A DNA stretch of 64,000 nt from Flammeovirgaceae bacterium 311 (GTDB taxonomy: Bacteria; Bacteroidota; Bacteroidia; Cytophagales; Cyclobacteriaceae), in the NCBI GenBank assembly GCA_000597885.1, contig CP004371.1, forward strand, positions 5,534,001 through 5,598,000. Direction: 5' to 3'. The position numbers were made by a program, and so were the translations under genes. The notes beneath the pieces are model-generated. The model was given only the letters and a program-made list of their open reading frames with translations, was not told the origin of the DNA and searched no databases. Shown piece by piece: positions 45,571 through 55,343 of the stretch. Numbering within the stretch: position 1 is the stretch's first letter; every line of letters begins with the position of its first letter.

Positions 45571-48006
45571 ATGATAAAGAATTACTTTAAAATCGCCTGG
45601 AGGAATATGCTTAGGCATAAAGGTTTCTCTTTTTTAAATATTGCAGGATTGGCCCTGGGATTTACCGCCTGCTTCCTGATAGCGCTGTTTATCTGGGATG
45701 AGTATCAATTTGATACATTTATACCTGAAGGTGACCGGGTGTACCGCATCTATAACCAGCACACCAATGACCAGGGAACCGAAGACGTTGCAGTTACCAC
45801 TGTGGTAATCGCCACTACTCTAAAAGAGAATTTTCCTGAAGTGGAACAAACCGCCAGGGTTATGATGACTTCTAATGCAAAAAATCTTTTTGAGGTAGGT
45901 GAGAAAAAAATGTACCAGGAGAGTGGAATGTTTGTTGATTCTACCTTTTTGGAAGTGTTGCCAATAGCTTTAAAATACGGGTCACCAATCGGGGCTCTTG
46001 ATCAGCCTGCTTCCATCATCATTTCAGAAGAAATGGCAGAGCGTTTTTTCGGAAACGATGATCCGGTAGGTAAAGAAATTATAATGGATAAAACTCCTTT
46101 AACAGTAAAAGGCGTTTTCGAGAAGAATCCTAAATTTCATTTGCAGTTCGAATCACTTTTGCCTCTTTCCCTTGCAGATATGCCTGCAGACAGGATGCAG
46201 GATTGGGGGTGGGAGCAATTTTATAATTATGTAAAATTAAAAGAGGGAGCAGATGCAGAAGCCGTAGAGGCAAAATTCCAGGCGCTTGCGGAAGAAAAGA
46301 TAAGAGCAATGGAAATTGAGGAAGGCAGCAATCCTTCCACTAATAAATTTCATTTCCAACCGCTCAAGGACATCCACCTCCATTCCTCGACTTTTGTTTA
46401 TGACAATGCCAAAAGAGGTAATATTACGTATGTTAAAGCTTTTACATTTGTCGGCATTTTTATTTTACTCATAGCCTGTTTCAACTTCGTGAACCTGGCA
46501 ACGGCAAAATCAATGCAAAGGGCCAAGGAAGTAGGGGTTCGTAAAACTATTGGAGCCGATAGAAAACAGCTAGTCTTCCAGTTCCTTGGTGAGACTATCT
46601 TCCTTACGTTAATCAGCATTATTTTATCCCTGGTCCTAACCGCCTTTCTACTTCCATGGCTCAACGAATTCACAGGAAAAGAAATTAGCTATTCTGTTTT
46701 AGCTGATCCCATTGTACTACTCATCTTCTTCGGCCTCACCATCATTGTAGGAATTCTGGCAGGTCTTTATCCTGCACTGGTACTATCCGATTTCAGGCCC
46801 ATCAAAGTGTTGAAAGGTTCAGCAGCAGGGGGCCAGGAGTCGGGAAAAATACCACTGCTACGCCACGGTCTTGTAGTCATCCAGTTTTCAATGTCGGTTC
46901 TACTGATCATCAGCGCAATAGTGGTTTATAATCAGGTGAATTATTTGCATAACAAGGACCTGGGATTCAGCAAAGATCAAATCATGTTCTTTCCTATGCG
47001 TGGAGAAAAAATGAATAGTAACAGGGATGCTTTCAAAAACCAGCTTGAACAGATTCCGGGCGTGTCGTCAGTTTCTATAGGCTATGGGTTCCCCGGCGAT
47101 GCTGTTGCGGCACATGGCGTAAGGGTTAAAGAAAACGGACAGCTTGTGAGAAAACCTGCCACCCAATTGATGATTGACTATGATTATATAGAAACGCTTG
47201 GTCTGGAAATAGTTGCAGGACGGCCATTTTCTGAAGACATGAGTACAGACATGGAAAAAGCTTATATGATCAATGAAACCGCAGTTAAAAATTTCGGATT
47301 TGGAACTCCTGAAAATGCCATAGGCAAAGAGATAACGTGGCATGTCTGGAATGATGTTAATCCGGATTCCTTAAAGGTAGGTCCCGTAATTGGCGTGGTG
47401 AAGGACTTTAATTACAAGAGCCTTTATGAAGAGGTGGAATCGACGGTGCTCCAAATCTTTCCTGATGCAGCCTGGAAGGTAGCCGTCAAAATGGAAACAG
47501 CCCAAATGGAAAGCTCTCTGGCTCAGGTGGAAGCTGTATGGAACAGCTTCAGCCCGGATTACCCGCTGGAATACAAATTTCTTGATGATAATTTCGAGCA
47601 GATGTATCTGGCCGAAGATAAGTTAAAGGCCCTGCTGGGAATCTTTACAGGCCTGGCAATTTTTGTGGGGTGCCTGGGATTGTTTGGACTTGCTGCATTT
47701 TCTGCTGAAAGAAGAAAGCGGGAAATTGGGATCAGAAAGGTGTTGGGAGCCAGCGTAGAAAATATTGTAATGCTCCTCTCGAAAGATTTTGTCATTCTTG
47801 TACTGATCGCGCTAATAATAGCTTCCCCAATTGCCTGGTATTTCATGAATGGCTGGTTACAGGACTTTGCCTACAGGATCGATATAGGCTGGTATGTGTT
47901 CCTGATTGCCGGAGTGGCTGCCGTAAGTATAGCTTTGATTACAGTTGGTTTTCACGCGATCAAGGCGGCCACAGCTAATCCCGTGAAAAATTTAAGAACC
48001 GAATAA
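45571..48006 (+). CDS. ABC permease P14
   Basis: This protein has 811 residues and is the first gene of unit 3. The first domain is acidic, lacks the usual F[DN]xxHxxADRIYRV form (FDTFIPEGDRVYRI instead), and ends FQPLKDIHLHS (262-272). Coupling motif KEVGVRK is at 319-325. Second-domain motif VVKDFNYKSLYEEV. The second coupling motif has ERRKREIGIRKVLGAS. Codon choice in much of the gene is richer in A/T than in P1-P13. An unusual aspartate-containing helix 4 exit, LVLSDFRP, replaces LSSFKP. Confidence 0.93.
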   Translation: MIKNYFKIAWRNMLRHKGFSFLNIAGLALGFTACFLIALFIWDEYQFDTFIPEGDRVYRIYNQHTNDQGTEDVAVTTVVIATTLKENFPEVEQTARVMMTSNAKNLFEVGEKKMYQESGMFVDSTFLEVLPIALKYGSPIGALDQPASIIISEEMAERFFGNDDPVGKEIIMDKTPLTVKGVFEKNPKFHLQFESLLPLSLADMPADRMQDWGWEQFYNYVKLKEGADAEAVEAKFQALAEEKIRAMEIEEGSNPSTNKFHFQPLKDIHLHSSTFVYDNAKRGNITYVKAFTFVGIFILLIACFNFVNLATAKSMQRAKEVGVRKTIGADRKQLVFQFLGETIFLTLISIILSLVLTAFLLPWLNEFTGKEISYSVLADPIVLLIFFGLTIIVGILAGLYPALVLSDFRPIKVLKGSAAGGQESGKIPLLRHGLVVIQFSMSVLLIISAIVVYNQVNYLHNKDLGFSKDQIMFFPMRGEKMNSNRDAFKNQLEQIPGVSSVSIGYGFPGDAVAAHGVRVKENGQLVRKPATQLMIDYDYIETLGLEIVAGRPFSEDMSTDMEKAYMINETAVKNFGFGTPENAIGKEITWHVWNDVNPDSLKVGPVIGVVKDFNYKSLYEEVESTVLQIFPDAAWKVAVKMETAQMESSLAQVEAVWNSFSPDYPLEYKFLDDNFEQMYLAEDKLKALLGIFTGLAIFVGCLGLFGLAAFSAERRKREIGIRKVLGASVENIVMLLSKDFVILVLIALIIASPIAWYFMNGWLQDFAYRIDIGWYVFLIAGVAAVSIALITVGFHAIKAATANPVKNLRTE

Positions 48007-48024
48007 TACTACTTAGGGAAACTT

Positions 48025-50382
48025 ATGTTGCGGAACTACCTCAAAATCATTTTCAGAAACCTTATCAAGCATAAGACTTTCTCCCTCATCAATGTCATTG
48101 GTCTGGCAGTGGGGATGGCAAGTTTTATAATGATTACCCTCTGGATCAGGCATGAATTGAATTTTGAGCAGTTTCATTCTCAAAAGGACCAGTTGTATCG
48201 GGTATATACCAATATAAAGGAGGAGGGAAGAGTATTAACCGGTAATACTACACCTGTGCCCCTTGCAGAGGTTCTTAAAAATGATTTTCCAGAAATAGAT
48301 AAGGTCTGCAGAACAAGCTGGATTACCAACCATCTTTTTCAGGTGGAGGATAACAAGATTACTGCTGCGGGTATCTTTACAGAACCGGAGTTTCTGAATA
48401 TGTTCAGCTTTCCTTTGCTAAAGGGAGATCCTGCAACAGTACTAAGTGATGTTCATTCCATTGTTGTTACCGAAGATTTTGCCTTTGAGCTTTTTGGCAA
48501 TGAGGACCCCATCAATAAGATGATCCGCCTCGACAACAAGGATAATTTCAAGGTGACCGGGGTGCTGAAAAATATACCTGACAACACCTCCTTCTATTTC
48601 AAATACCTGCTGCCTTATGCAAATTTCAGGAAGTCCATGCCATGGGCAGAAAATAACTGGACTGCAAATGCTATCCACACTTATGTAGCCCTCACCCCAG
48701 AGACTTCTGTAAGCAGCGTTCAGGCTAAGATACAGGATCTACCGGGCAGGCATGGCGAGGAGAATGTTGCTTTGCTTTTGCACCCGCTTACTAAATGGCA
48801 TTTATACAGCAGGTTTGAAGATGGTAAAGTTACAGGCGGGCGCATTGAGGTGGTTCACTTCTTCGGTATTATCGCCGTACTGATCCTGGTGATTGCCTGT
48901 ATCAACTTCATGAATCTTAGCACAGTCAGGAGTGAAAAGCGGGCAAAGGAAGTTGGGGTTAGAAAGTGCATTGGAGCCAGTAAAAAACACCTTGTTTACC
49001 AGTTTCTGGGAGAATCCGTGTTATTGGCTTTTATAGCAGGGCTACTGGCACTCACTATAGTTGTTGTAAGCCTGCCGCTTTTCAACGAGCTGATGTCTAT
49101 TAGTTTTAGCATTGACTATGGAGAGGCATATTTGTGGGGGGTATTTGTTTTTTTTATCCTGCTAACTGGTGCGGCAGCAGGTATTTATCCTGCCTTTTAT
49201 TTGTCTTCCGTCAGGCCTGTCAGCGCACTTAAAGGTACATTCAGAAGAAGCCAGGCCTCCTTATCCTTCAACAAGGCCTTGGTTATTCTTCAGTTCACCT
49301 TTGGAATTGTGCTGATTGTAACAAGCATCGTGATCCAAAAGCAGATACAGCACGCCCAGCAAAGAGACAGTGGTTATGACAAGAACAGGCTCATTTATAC
49401 CCAGTATTTTGGCGACCTGAAAAAGAACTACCCGCTCCTAAAAAGAGAACTGTTGAGCTCCGGACTGGCCAGCTCGGTTACTCAAACCAGTTCTCCCATT
49501 ACTGAGCTTTGGGACACTTCAGCCAAACTGGACTGGAAAGGAAAAGAGCCAGGTCATATGGTGAATTTCAACCTGTTGTGTGCCGATGAGGACCTGGTGG
49601 AGACTATAGGACTAGAGCTGGTTGCAGGTAGGGATTTTAATTTAAAAAAGTTTTCGACTGATTCTGTATCGTGCTTGCTGAATGAATCTGCTGCAAAAGT
49701 CATGGGGTTTCAGGACCCGCTTGGACAAGTGATCAAAAGTGATGGAACAAACTGGAAGGTGGTGGGTGTGGTTAAGGATTTTGTGCTGGCATCGCCGTAT
49801 GCTACAACTGAACCACTGGTAATCCTTGGGGCAAAGAGCTGGTTTCATGTGGTTCATATTAAACTGAATCAGGATATGCCTCTCGCAGAAAGCTTAGAAA
49901 AGACTGAGAAAATTGTGAAGAGCTATAATCCTTCCTATCCCTTCGAATTCAGCTTTGTGGACGACGCCTATGCCCTTAAGTTTAGCGATGAGAAAAGAGT
50001 AGCAAAACTTGCAGGGCTATTTACAGGTCTTTCCATTTTCATTTCCTGCCTGGGGCTCTTTGGTTTAGCGGCCTATGCAGCAGAACAACGCACCAGGGAA
50101 ATTGGCATCCGCAAGGTGCTGGGGGCTACAGAGCAAAGCATTGTGCTGCTGCTCTCAAAGGACTTTATAAAGCTGGTGCTCATCGCTATCCTCATTGCCT
50201 CTCCAATTGCCTGGTACTTTATGAGCCAGTGGCTGCAGGACTTTGCCTACCGCATCGATATCAGCTGGTGGATCTTTGCCCTGGCAGGCTTAAGTGCCAT
50301 AGCCATCGCACTCATTACAGTGAGCTTCCATGCCATTAAGGCTGCCCTTCGCAATCCTGTCAGAAATCTTAGAACCGAGTAA
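48025..50382 (+). CDS. ABC permease P15 (subtype shared with P4 and P7; 3' end like P16)
   Basis: This protein has 785 residues, the shortest of the set. Its first domain ends LHPLTKWHLYSRFEDGKVTG (252-271), followed by GGRIEVVHFF. The coupling motif KEVGVRK is at 308-314, followed by CIGA. The second domain has LDWKGKEPG and VVKDFVLASPY, placing it with P4 and P7. The last 32 residues, from AGLSAIAIAL to NPVRNLRTE, are identical to those of P16, although P16 belongs to the other main subtype. It starts 18 nt after P14. Confidence 0.93.
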   Translation: MLRNYLKIIFRNLIKHKTFSLINVIGLAVGMASFIMITLWIRHELNFEQFHSQKDQLYRVYTNIKEEGRVLTGNTTPVPLAEVLKNDFPEIDKVCRTSWITNHLFQVEDNKITAAGIFTEPEFLNMFSFPLLKGDPATVLSDVHSIVVTEDFAFELFGNEDPINKMIRLDNKDNFKVTGVLKNIPDNTSFYFKYLLPYANFRKSMPWAENNWTANAIHTYVALTPETSVSSVQAKIQDLPGRHGEENVALLLHPLTKWHLYSRFEDGKVTGGRIEVVHFFGIIAVLILVIACINFMNLSTVRSEKRAKEVGVRKCIGASKKHLVYQFLGESVLLAFIAGLLALTIVVVSLPLFNELMSISFSIDYGEAYLWGVFVFFILLTGAAAGIYPAFYLSSVRPVSALKGTFRRSQASLSFNKALVILQFTFGIVLIVTSIVIQKQIQHAQQRDSGYDKNRLIYTQYFGDLKKNYPLLKRELLSSGLASSVTQTSSPITELWDTSAKLDWKGKEPGHMVNFNLLCADEDLVETIGLELVAGRDFNLKKFSTDSVSCLLNESAAKVMGFQDPLGQVIKSDGTNWKVVGVVKDFVLASPYATTEPLVILGAKSWFHVVHIKLNQDMPLAESLEKTEKIVKSYNPSYPFEFSFVDDAYALKFSDEKRVAKLAGLFTGLSIFISCLGLFGLAAYAAEQRTREIGIRKVLGATEQSIVLLLSKDFIKLVLIAILIASPIAWYFMSQWLQDFAYRIDISWWIFALAGLSAIAIALITVSFHAIKAALRNPVRNLRTE

Positions 50383-50473
50383 ATCTAAATGCGTACCTGC
50401 TCCACTGGATAATATGAAGGAAATTATTCTCACAGGACAAGCTATTAAAAAATAAAAATTAACCCATTGACTG

Positions 50474-52897
50474 ATGCTGCTTTTATATATAAAAATCGCT
50501 CTACGCAACATAGTCCGGCATAAACTTACCAGTGGCTTAAACATAATGGGCTTGGCACTGGGGCTGACGTGTACGCTGCTTATTATTTTATATGTAGGCG
50601 AAGAGTTAAGCTACGATCGACATTTTACAAAGGCTGAGCGCATCTACCGTATAACTGATGAGGGTTTTGGTGAAAAAGCAAAGCATTGGGCGGCCACACC
50701 TCCGGTTTTGGGTGAGGCTTTCCAAGAGTTTATGCCGCAAGTTGAGCAGGTTGGACGTCTGCACTATGCCAATGTGAAAGTATTGCAGTATAGTTCAGCT
50801 ACTGGTGATATCAGAAGTTTTGAGGAAAAGGAAGGTTACTACGCAGATGCCAGTATTACTGAAATTTTTGATCTGTTCTTTGTGAAAGGCAATGCTCAGC
50901 ATGCTTTAAATGAGACAAATTCTATTGTACTGACGGAAGAAACTGCTAATCGTTATTTTGGCCAGGAGGACCCTGTTGGGAAAATTCTGGTGGAGGCTTA
51001 TGATAAAAAGCCTTTAAGGGTAACGGGGGTTATTCGGGATTTACCACATACCACACACCTGAAATTCGATTACCTCATTTCAATGGCTACTTTATATGCA
51101 GGTAGCAACAATGGGGCTTTAAGCAGCAAGGGGTGGAATGGTTTTTATACCTATGCTTTATTGGGGGATAGAAGTTCTGCTGATAAGGTAGAAGGACGCA
51201 TGGCCGATTTTACAGCTCATTTTTATGCCTCTCCGGATCTGACGCGTGATCAGATACTTGCAAACGGAATTTTCCGGCTCCAGCCGCTCACTGAAATCCA
51301 CTTACACTCCAGCCTTGAAAAGGAGATGAATCCCAATGGTGATATCACTTACGTCTACATTTTCTGCACGGCAGCGGTACTCATTTTACTAGTTGCCTGC
51401 TTTAACTTTATCAATATAGCAACAGTCCAGATATTCAAACGCCTGAAGGAAATAGGCATTCGTAAAGTACTTGGTGCGTTGCGTTCACAGCTTATTTACC
51501 AGTTTTTAGTTGAATCGCTGGTAGTGACATTACTGGCGGCTGTACTGGTAGTAATTTTGATGTTTTTTGCTTTGCCATTCTATAATTATCTGACGGGGAG
51601 TGATTTGCTTTTTGAAAGTGTTTTTACGCCAGTTCATATCGCAGGCATGTTGCTGCTGGTATTAGGGGTGGGCTTAATGACTGGCTTATATCCTGCATTT
51701 TTGGTTTCCCGTTTTAACCCGATAAATGCCTTTAAAGGTAATTCCACTCCTTCTTCTTCAGTGAACCTGCTTCGGCAGGGACTGATAGTTTTCCAGTTTG
51801 CTATATCCATATTCCTGATTGTAAGCACGCTGGTGATTTACCGGCAAACAGAATATTTTCAGAGAAAAGATTTAGGCTTTGATAAAGAACAGCTAATAGC
51901 CATTAAGCTTCACGGTGATTTATATGAAAGAGTAGTTGCAAACACATCATCGTTTAAGAATCAGCTAACAACAAATCCGGCTATAACGAATACTGCTCTG
52001 GTATCGCGCTTACCCGGAGAACGCCTTGGGATGTATTCTTTTACACTACAAGGAAAAACGGAAGAGGAAGAAGCGCTTAATATGCGCTATATGTGGGCAG
52101 ATGAGGATTTAGTGCCTAGCATGAACATTGAATTAGTATCAAGCCAGAATTTTAAATCGCTAAGCTCTGATTCGGCAACGGCTTTTATTTTGAACGAAGC
52201 AGCCGTTAAGTTTTTAGGTCTAAAAGACCCGGTCGGACAATTAGCCAAATCAGAAAATTCCGGACTTACAGGTCCCATCGTTGGAATAGCAAAGGACTTC
52301 CATTATGCTTCCCTGCATACACAGGTAGAGCCGCTGGTTATTCAGTATAAACCTGAAGAGGCAGGATATCTGCTTGTTAAAATAAAAGTGAATCAGGTAC
52401 CTGAGACACTTGGATTCTTGAAGGATAAGATCAAGTCTTATGCCCCTGGCAGCCTTTTTCTCTACTCTTTTGTTGATGAAAATCTTGATCAGATGTACAA
52501 AGCCGAAAAGCGGATGAGTAGTATCTTTAAGGTTTTTACAGGCTTCGCCCTGCTGATATCCTGTTTAGGCTTATTTGGTTTATCTGCATATACAGCTGAG
52601 TTACGCACCAAAGAAATAGGCATCCGAAAAGTGCTGGGTGCCAGCGAAAAGAGCATTCTCATGCTGCTTTCCCGGAACTTTATAAAGCTGGTGCTCATCG
52701 CCATCCTCATTGCTTCGCCCATTGCCTGGTATTTTATGCACCAGTGGCTGCAGGACTTTGCCTACCGCATCAGCATCAGCTGGTGGATCTTTGCTATAGC
52801 AGGCTTAAGTGCCATAGCCATTGCACTCATTACTGTTAGCTTCCATGCCATTAAGGCAGCGCTACGGAATCCCGTGAGAAATCTAAGAACCGAGTAA
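50474..52897 (+). CDS. ABC permease P16, mosaic gene
   Basis: This protein has 807 residues. The first domain ends LQPLTEIHLHS (268-278), and the coupling motif KEIGIRK is at 325-331. Second-domain motif IAKDFHYASLHTQV. Most of the gene uses A/T-rich codons. The last roughly 280 bp, from about 52615, are more G/C-rich and nearly match the 3' end of P15, with identical runs of 20-30 bp and the shared tail NPVRNLRTE found in no other copy. The gene therefore looks like a mosaic, probably through gene conversion from P15. It starts 91 nt after P15, with no promoter cassette between. Confidence 0.93.
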   Translation: MLLLYIKIALRNIVRHKLTSGLNIMGLALGLTCTLLIILYVGEELSYDRHFTKAERIYRITDEGFGEKAKHWAATPPVLGEAFQEFMPQVEQVGRLHYANVKVLQYSSATGDIRSFEEKEGYYADASITEIFDLFFVKGNAQHALNETNSIVLTEETANRYFGQEDPVGKILVEAYDKKPLRVTGVIRDLPHTTHLKFDYLISMATLYAGSNNGALSSKGWNGFYTYALLGDRSSADKVEGRMADFTAHFYASPDLTRDQILANGIFRLQPLTEIHLHSSLEKEMNPNGDITYVYIFCTAAVLILLVACFNFINIATVQIFKRLKEIGIRKVLGALRSQLIYQFLVESLVVTLLAAVLVVILMFFALPFYNYLTGSDLLFESVFTPVHIAGMLLLVLGVGLMTGLYPAFLVSRFNPINAFKGNSTPSSSVNLLRQGLIVFQFAISIFLIVSTLVIYRQTEYFQRKDLGFDKEQLIAIKLHGDLYERVVANTSSFKNQLTTNPAITNTALVSRLPGERLGMYSFTLQGKTEEEEALNMRYMWADEDLVPSMNIELVSSQNFKSLSSDSATAFILNEAAVKFLGLKDPVGQLAKSENSGLTGPIVGIAKDFHYASLHTQVEPLVIQYKPEEAGYLLVKIKVNQVPETLGFLKDKIKSYAPGSLFLYSFVDENLDQMYKAEKRMSSIFKVFTGFALLISCLGLFGLSAYTAELRTKEIGIRKVLGASEKSILMLLSRNFIKLVLIAILIASPIAWYFMHQWLQDFAYRISISWWIFAIAGLSAIAIALITVSFHAIKAALRNPVRNLRTE

Positions 52898-52915
52898 ACC
52901 TTTACAGCCATTCTT

Positions 52916-55333
52916 ATGCTCCTACATACTTTAAATCAGATCGTTCGCAGCCTTTGGCGCCATAAGAGTTTTACCCTTATAAACCTGCTGGGCTTATCCA
53001 TAGGCATTGCCGCTGTGGTGGTTATTTTTTTGATTGCCCATTATGAGAATAGCTTTGATCGCTTTCATTCGGACAGCGAGCGGATATACCGGATAGTAAG
53101 CAAAAACATAAGAGCAGATAAAGTAGTACATGGGGCTACCGTTCCCTATCCAACCGGCCGGTTTTTGCGGGAGGAGTATCCCGGTATTGAGGCTACCCAA
53201 ATTCACTTTGCCAGTGACATGCAGGTTCGCCTAGGCAACAAAGCACCTTTCAAGGAGGAGAATGTGGTATTTGCAGACTCCCTTTTTTTTAATGTGCTGG
53301 ATTTTGCCGCGGTTGAAGATTTTTGGTTAGCAGGCAACCCGGCCACTGCACTACAGCATCCTGGGCAGGCCATACTTACGGAACGTAAAGCGCAGCAGTA
53401 TTTTGGTGCTGAAAATCCCATAGGCAAACTTATTCGCCTGGATAATAAGGTAGATGTAGAAGTGGTAGGTATTCTGAAGGACCTGCCAAAGACCAGCCAT
53501 TTACCCTTCACCATGCTCGTATCTTTCTCTACCCTGAACAGCGATTTGATGTCTGGCCTGGACATCAATGCCTGGGGATTTACAGCCAATGGATATACCT
53601 ATGTGCGGTTGGATAAAGGTGTAACACTTGCTTCAGCAGAAGGGGCCCTGCATGCAATTCAGCAACGAAATGCTACCACAGAAGCAGATAAAAAAGGAAA
53701 GTTATACCTGCAGCATATTTCAGATATCCACTTTGACCTCACCTTTGAAGACAGTAACCCTACTTATACAGTGAGCGCCAAGTACCTGACGATGCTGGTG
53801 TTGCTGGGAGGCTTTATTATCCTCATTGCCTGTATTAATTATATTAATATGTCTACCTCCTTTGCATTCACCAAATCAAAAGAGGTGGGCATCCGCAAAA
53901 CCATCGGGGCTTCCAAAGGGCAGCTGTTTTTCCACTATATGCTGGAAACCCTTGTTGTAACCCTTAGTGCAGCTGTGCTGGGCCTGGTACTTGCACTTCT
54001 GGCTTTACCGGTAGTGAACCAGATTCTGGATAAAACTATTACAGCAGCTCCTGTTCTTAGCCTGCCTTTCCTGTTCGGAGCTGTGGCTTTCCTGCTGATC
54101 ATTACGTTTATTTCCGGGCTATACCCTGCGCTTATCCTATCGGGCTTTAACCCCATTGCCTCTCTAAAAAACCAGCTTGCCATGCCCGGCAAATCTTCCG
54201 TGCTGCTGCGTAAAGCACTGGTGGTTTTCCAGTTTACCACCTCTATCGGCATGATTATATGTACATTGATCATAGCCCGGCAAATGGAGTATTTTCAGAA
54301 TAAGGAGCTTGGTTTCGATAAGGAAGCCGTAGTAGAGGTATCTATTCCTGTTAACGACAGTGTTAAAATCGAGGCATTCCGGAGCTTATTGCAGAACCAG
54401 TCCGGTATTGAGGAACTGTCGTTTTGCGTGGGAGCTCCTATAACTGAAAGCGGACTGTGGGTGAGCCTTCAGGCACCTCAACTATCAGCAAATACTGGTT
54501 ATACAGCCAGGGTAATTCCCTGCGACAGGGCTTACCAGGATACCTATAAAATTGAGCTGCTGGCCGGCAGGTGGTTTCTTCCTTCAGAAGAAGAAAATAT
54601 TGGCAGCGCCGTGGTGGTAAACCGGTCTCTCACCAAAACCCTTGGCTATACAGATCCGGCAGAGGCTGTAGGTAAAACCATTCAGCTGGGACTCAACGAT
54701 ATGAAACCCACTATTATTGGTGTAACCGAAGATTTCCACACATCTTCGCTGCATAATGATATTGCTTCTGTGGCCTTAACACCTTTTCCATATTTTTATT
54801 ATGCGGCAGGTATTCGACTATCGCCCGGAAATATGCGCAATACCCTGACCAGCATTGAATCAGCATGGCGAAAGGTTTATCCCGAAAATGTGTTTCAGAT
54901 AGCCTTCATAGATGATACCCTTGCAAAGAGTTACGAGCAGGAAACCCGCGATTACCAGCTGTTCAAAGCCTTTTCCCTGATTTCCATCTTTATTTGCTGC
55001 ATTGGCCTCTGGGGGCTCATTGCCTTTGTGGTGGTGCGCAAAACCAAAGAGATAGGCATCCGCAAAGTGCTGGGTGCTACTGTGAGTGGAATTGTATTGC
55101 TGCTATCCAGGGATTTCCTGAAACTGGTGGGCATTGCCTTGCTGATTGCCTCACCCATTGCCTGGTACTTCATGGACCAGTGGCTGCAGGATTTTGCCTA
55201 CCGCATCAGCATCAGCTGGTGGATCTTTGCGCTGGCTGGTCTGTTTGCCCTGCTCATTGCCTTTGTTACCATTAGCTTCCAGGCCATTAAAGCGGCCATG
55301 GCCAATCCTGTAAAAAATCTTAGAACAGAATAA
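52916..55333 (+). CDS. ABC permease P17 (subtype shared with P6)
   Basis: This protein has 805 residues. Its N-terminus MLLHTLNQIVRSLWRHKSF lacks the standard RNYLKIA. The first domain has VEDFWLAGNPATALQHPG (133-150), as in P6, and ends LQHISDIHFDLTFEDSNPTY. Coupling motif KEVGIRK is at 322-328. Helix 2 region is ACINYINMSTSFAF. The second domain carries VTEDFHTSSLHNDI. The penultimate module starts ISIFICCIGLWGLIAFVVVRKTKEIGIRKVLGAT, so the usual AEQR before the coupling motif is VVRK. It is 18 nt downstream of P16. Confidence 0.93.
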   Translation: MLLHTLNQIVRSLWRHKSFTLINLLGLSIGIAAVVVIFLIAHYENSFDRFHSDSERIYRIVSKNIRADKVVHGATVPYPTGRFLREEYPGIEATQIHFASDMQVRLGNKAPFKEENVVFADSLFFNVLDFAAVEDFWLAGNPATALQHPGQAILTERKAQQYFGAENPIGKLIRLDNKVDVEVVGILKDLPKTSHLPFTMLVSFSTLNSDLMSGLDINAWGFTANGYTYVRLDKGVTLASAEGALHAIQQRNATTEADKKGKLYLQHISDIHFDLTFEDSNPTYTVSAKYLTMLVLLGGFIILIACINYINMSTSFAFTKSKEVGIRKTIGASKGQLFFHYMLETLVVTLSAAVLGLVLALLALPVVNQILDKTITAAPVLSLPFLFGAVAFLLIITFISGLYPALILSGFNPIASLKNQLAMPGKSSVLLRKALVVFQFTTSIGMIICTLIIARQMEYFQNKELGFDKEAVVEVSIPVNDSVKIEAFRSLLQNQSGIEELSFCVGAPITESGLWVSLQAPQLSANTGYTARVIPCDRAYQDTYKIELLAGRWFLPSEEENIGSAVVVNRSLTKTLGYTDPAEAVGKTIQLGLNDMKPTIIGVTEDFHTSSLHNDIASVALTPFPYFYYAAGIRLSPGNMRNTLTSIESAWRKVYPENVFQIAFIDDTLAKSYEQETRDYQLFKAFSLISIFICCIGLWGLIAFVVVRKTKEIGIRKVLGATVSGIVLLLSRDFLKLVGIALLIASPIAWYFMDQWLQDFAYRISISWWIFALAGLFALLIAFVTISFQAIKAAMANPVKNLRTE

Positions 55334-55343
55334 ACTGCATTTT

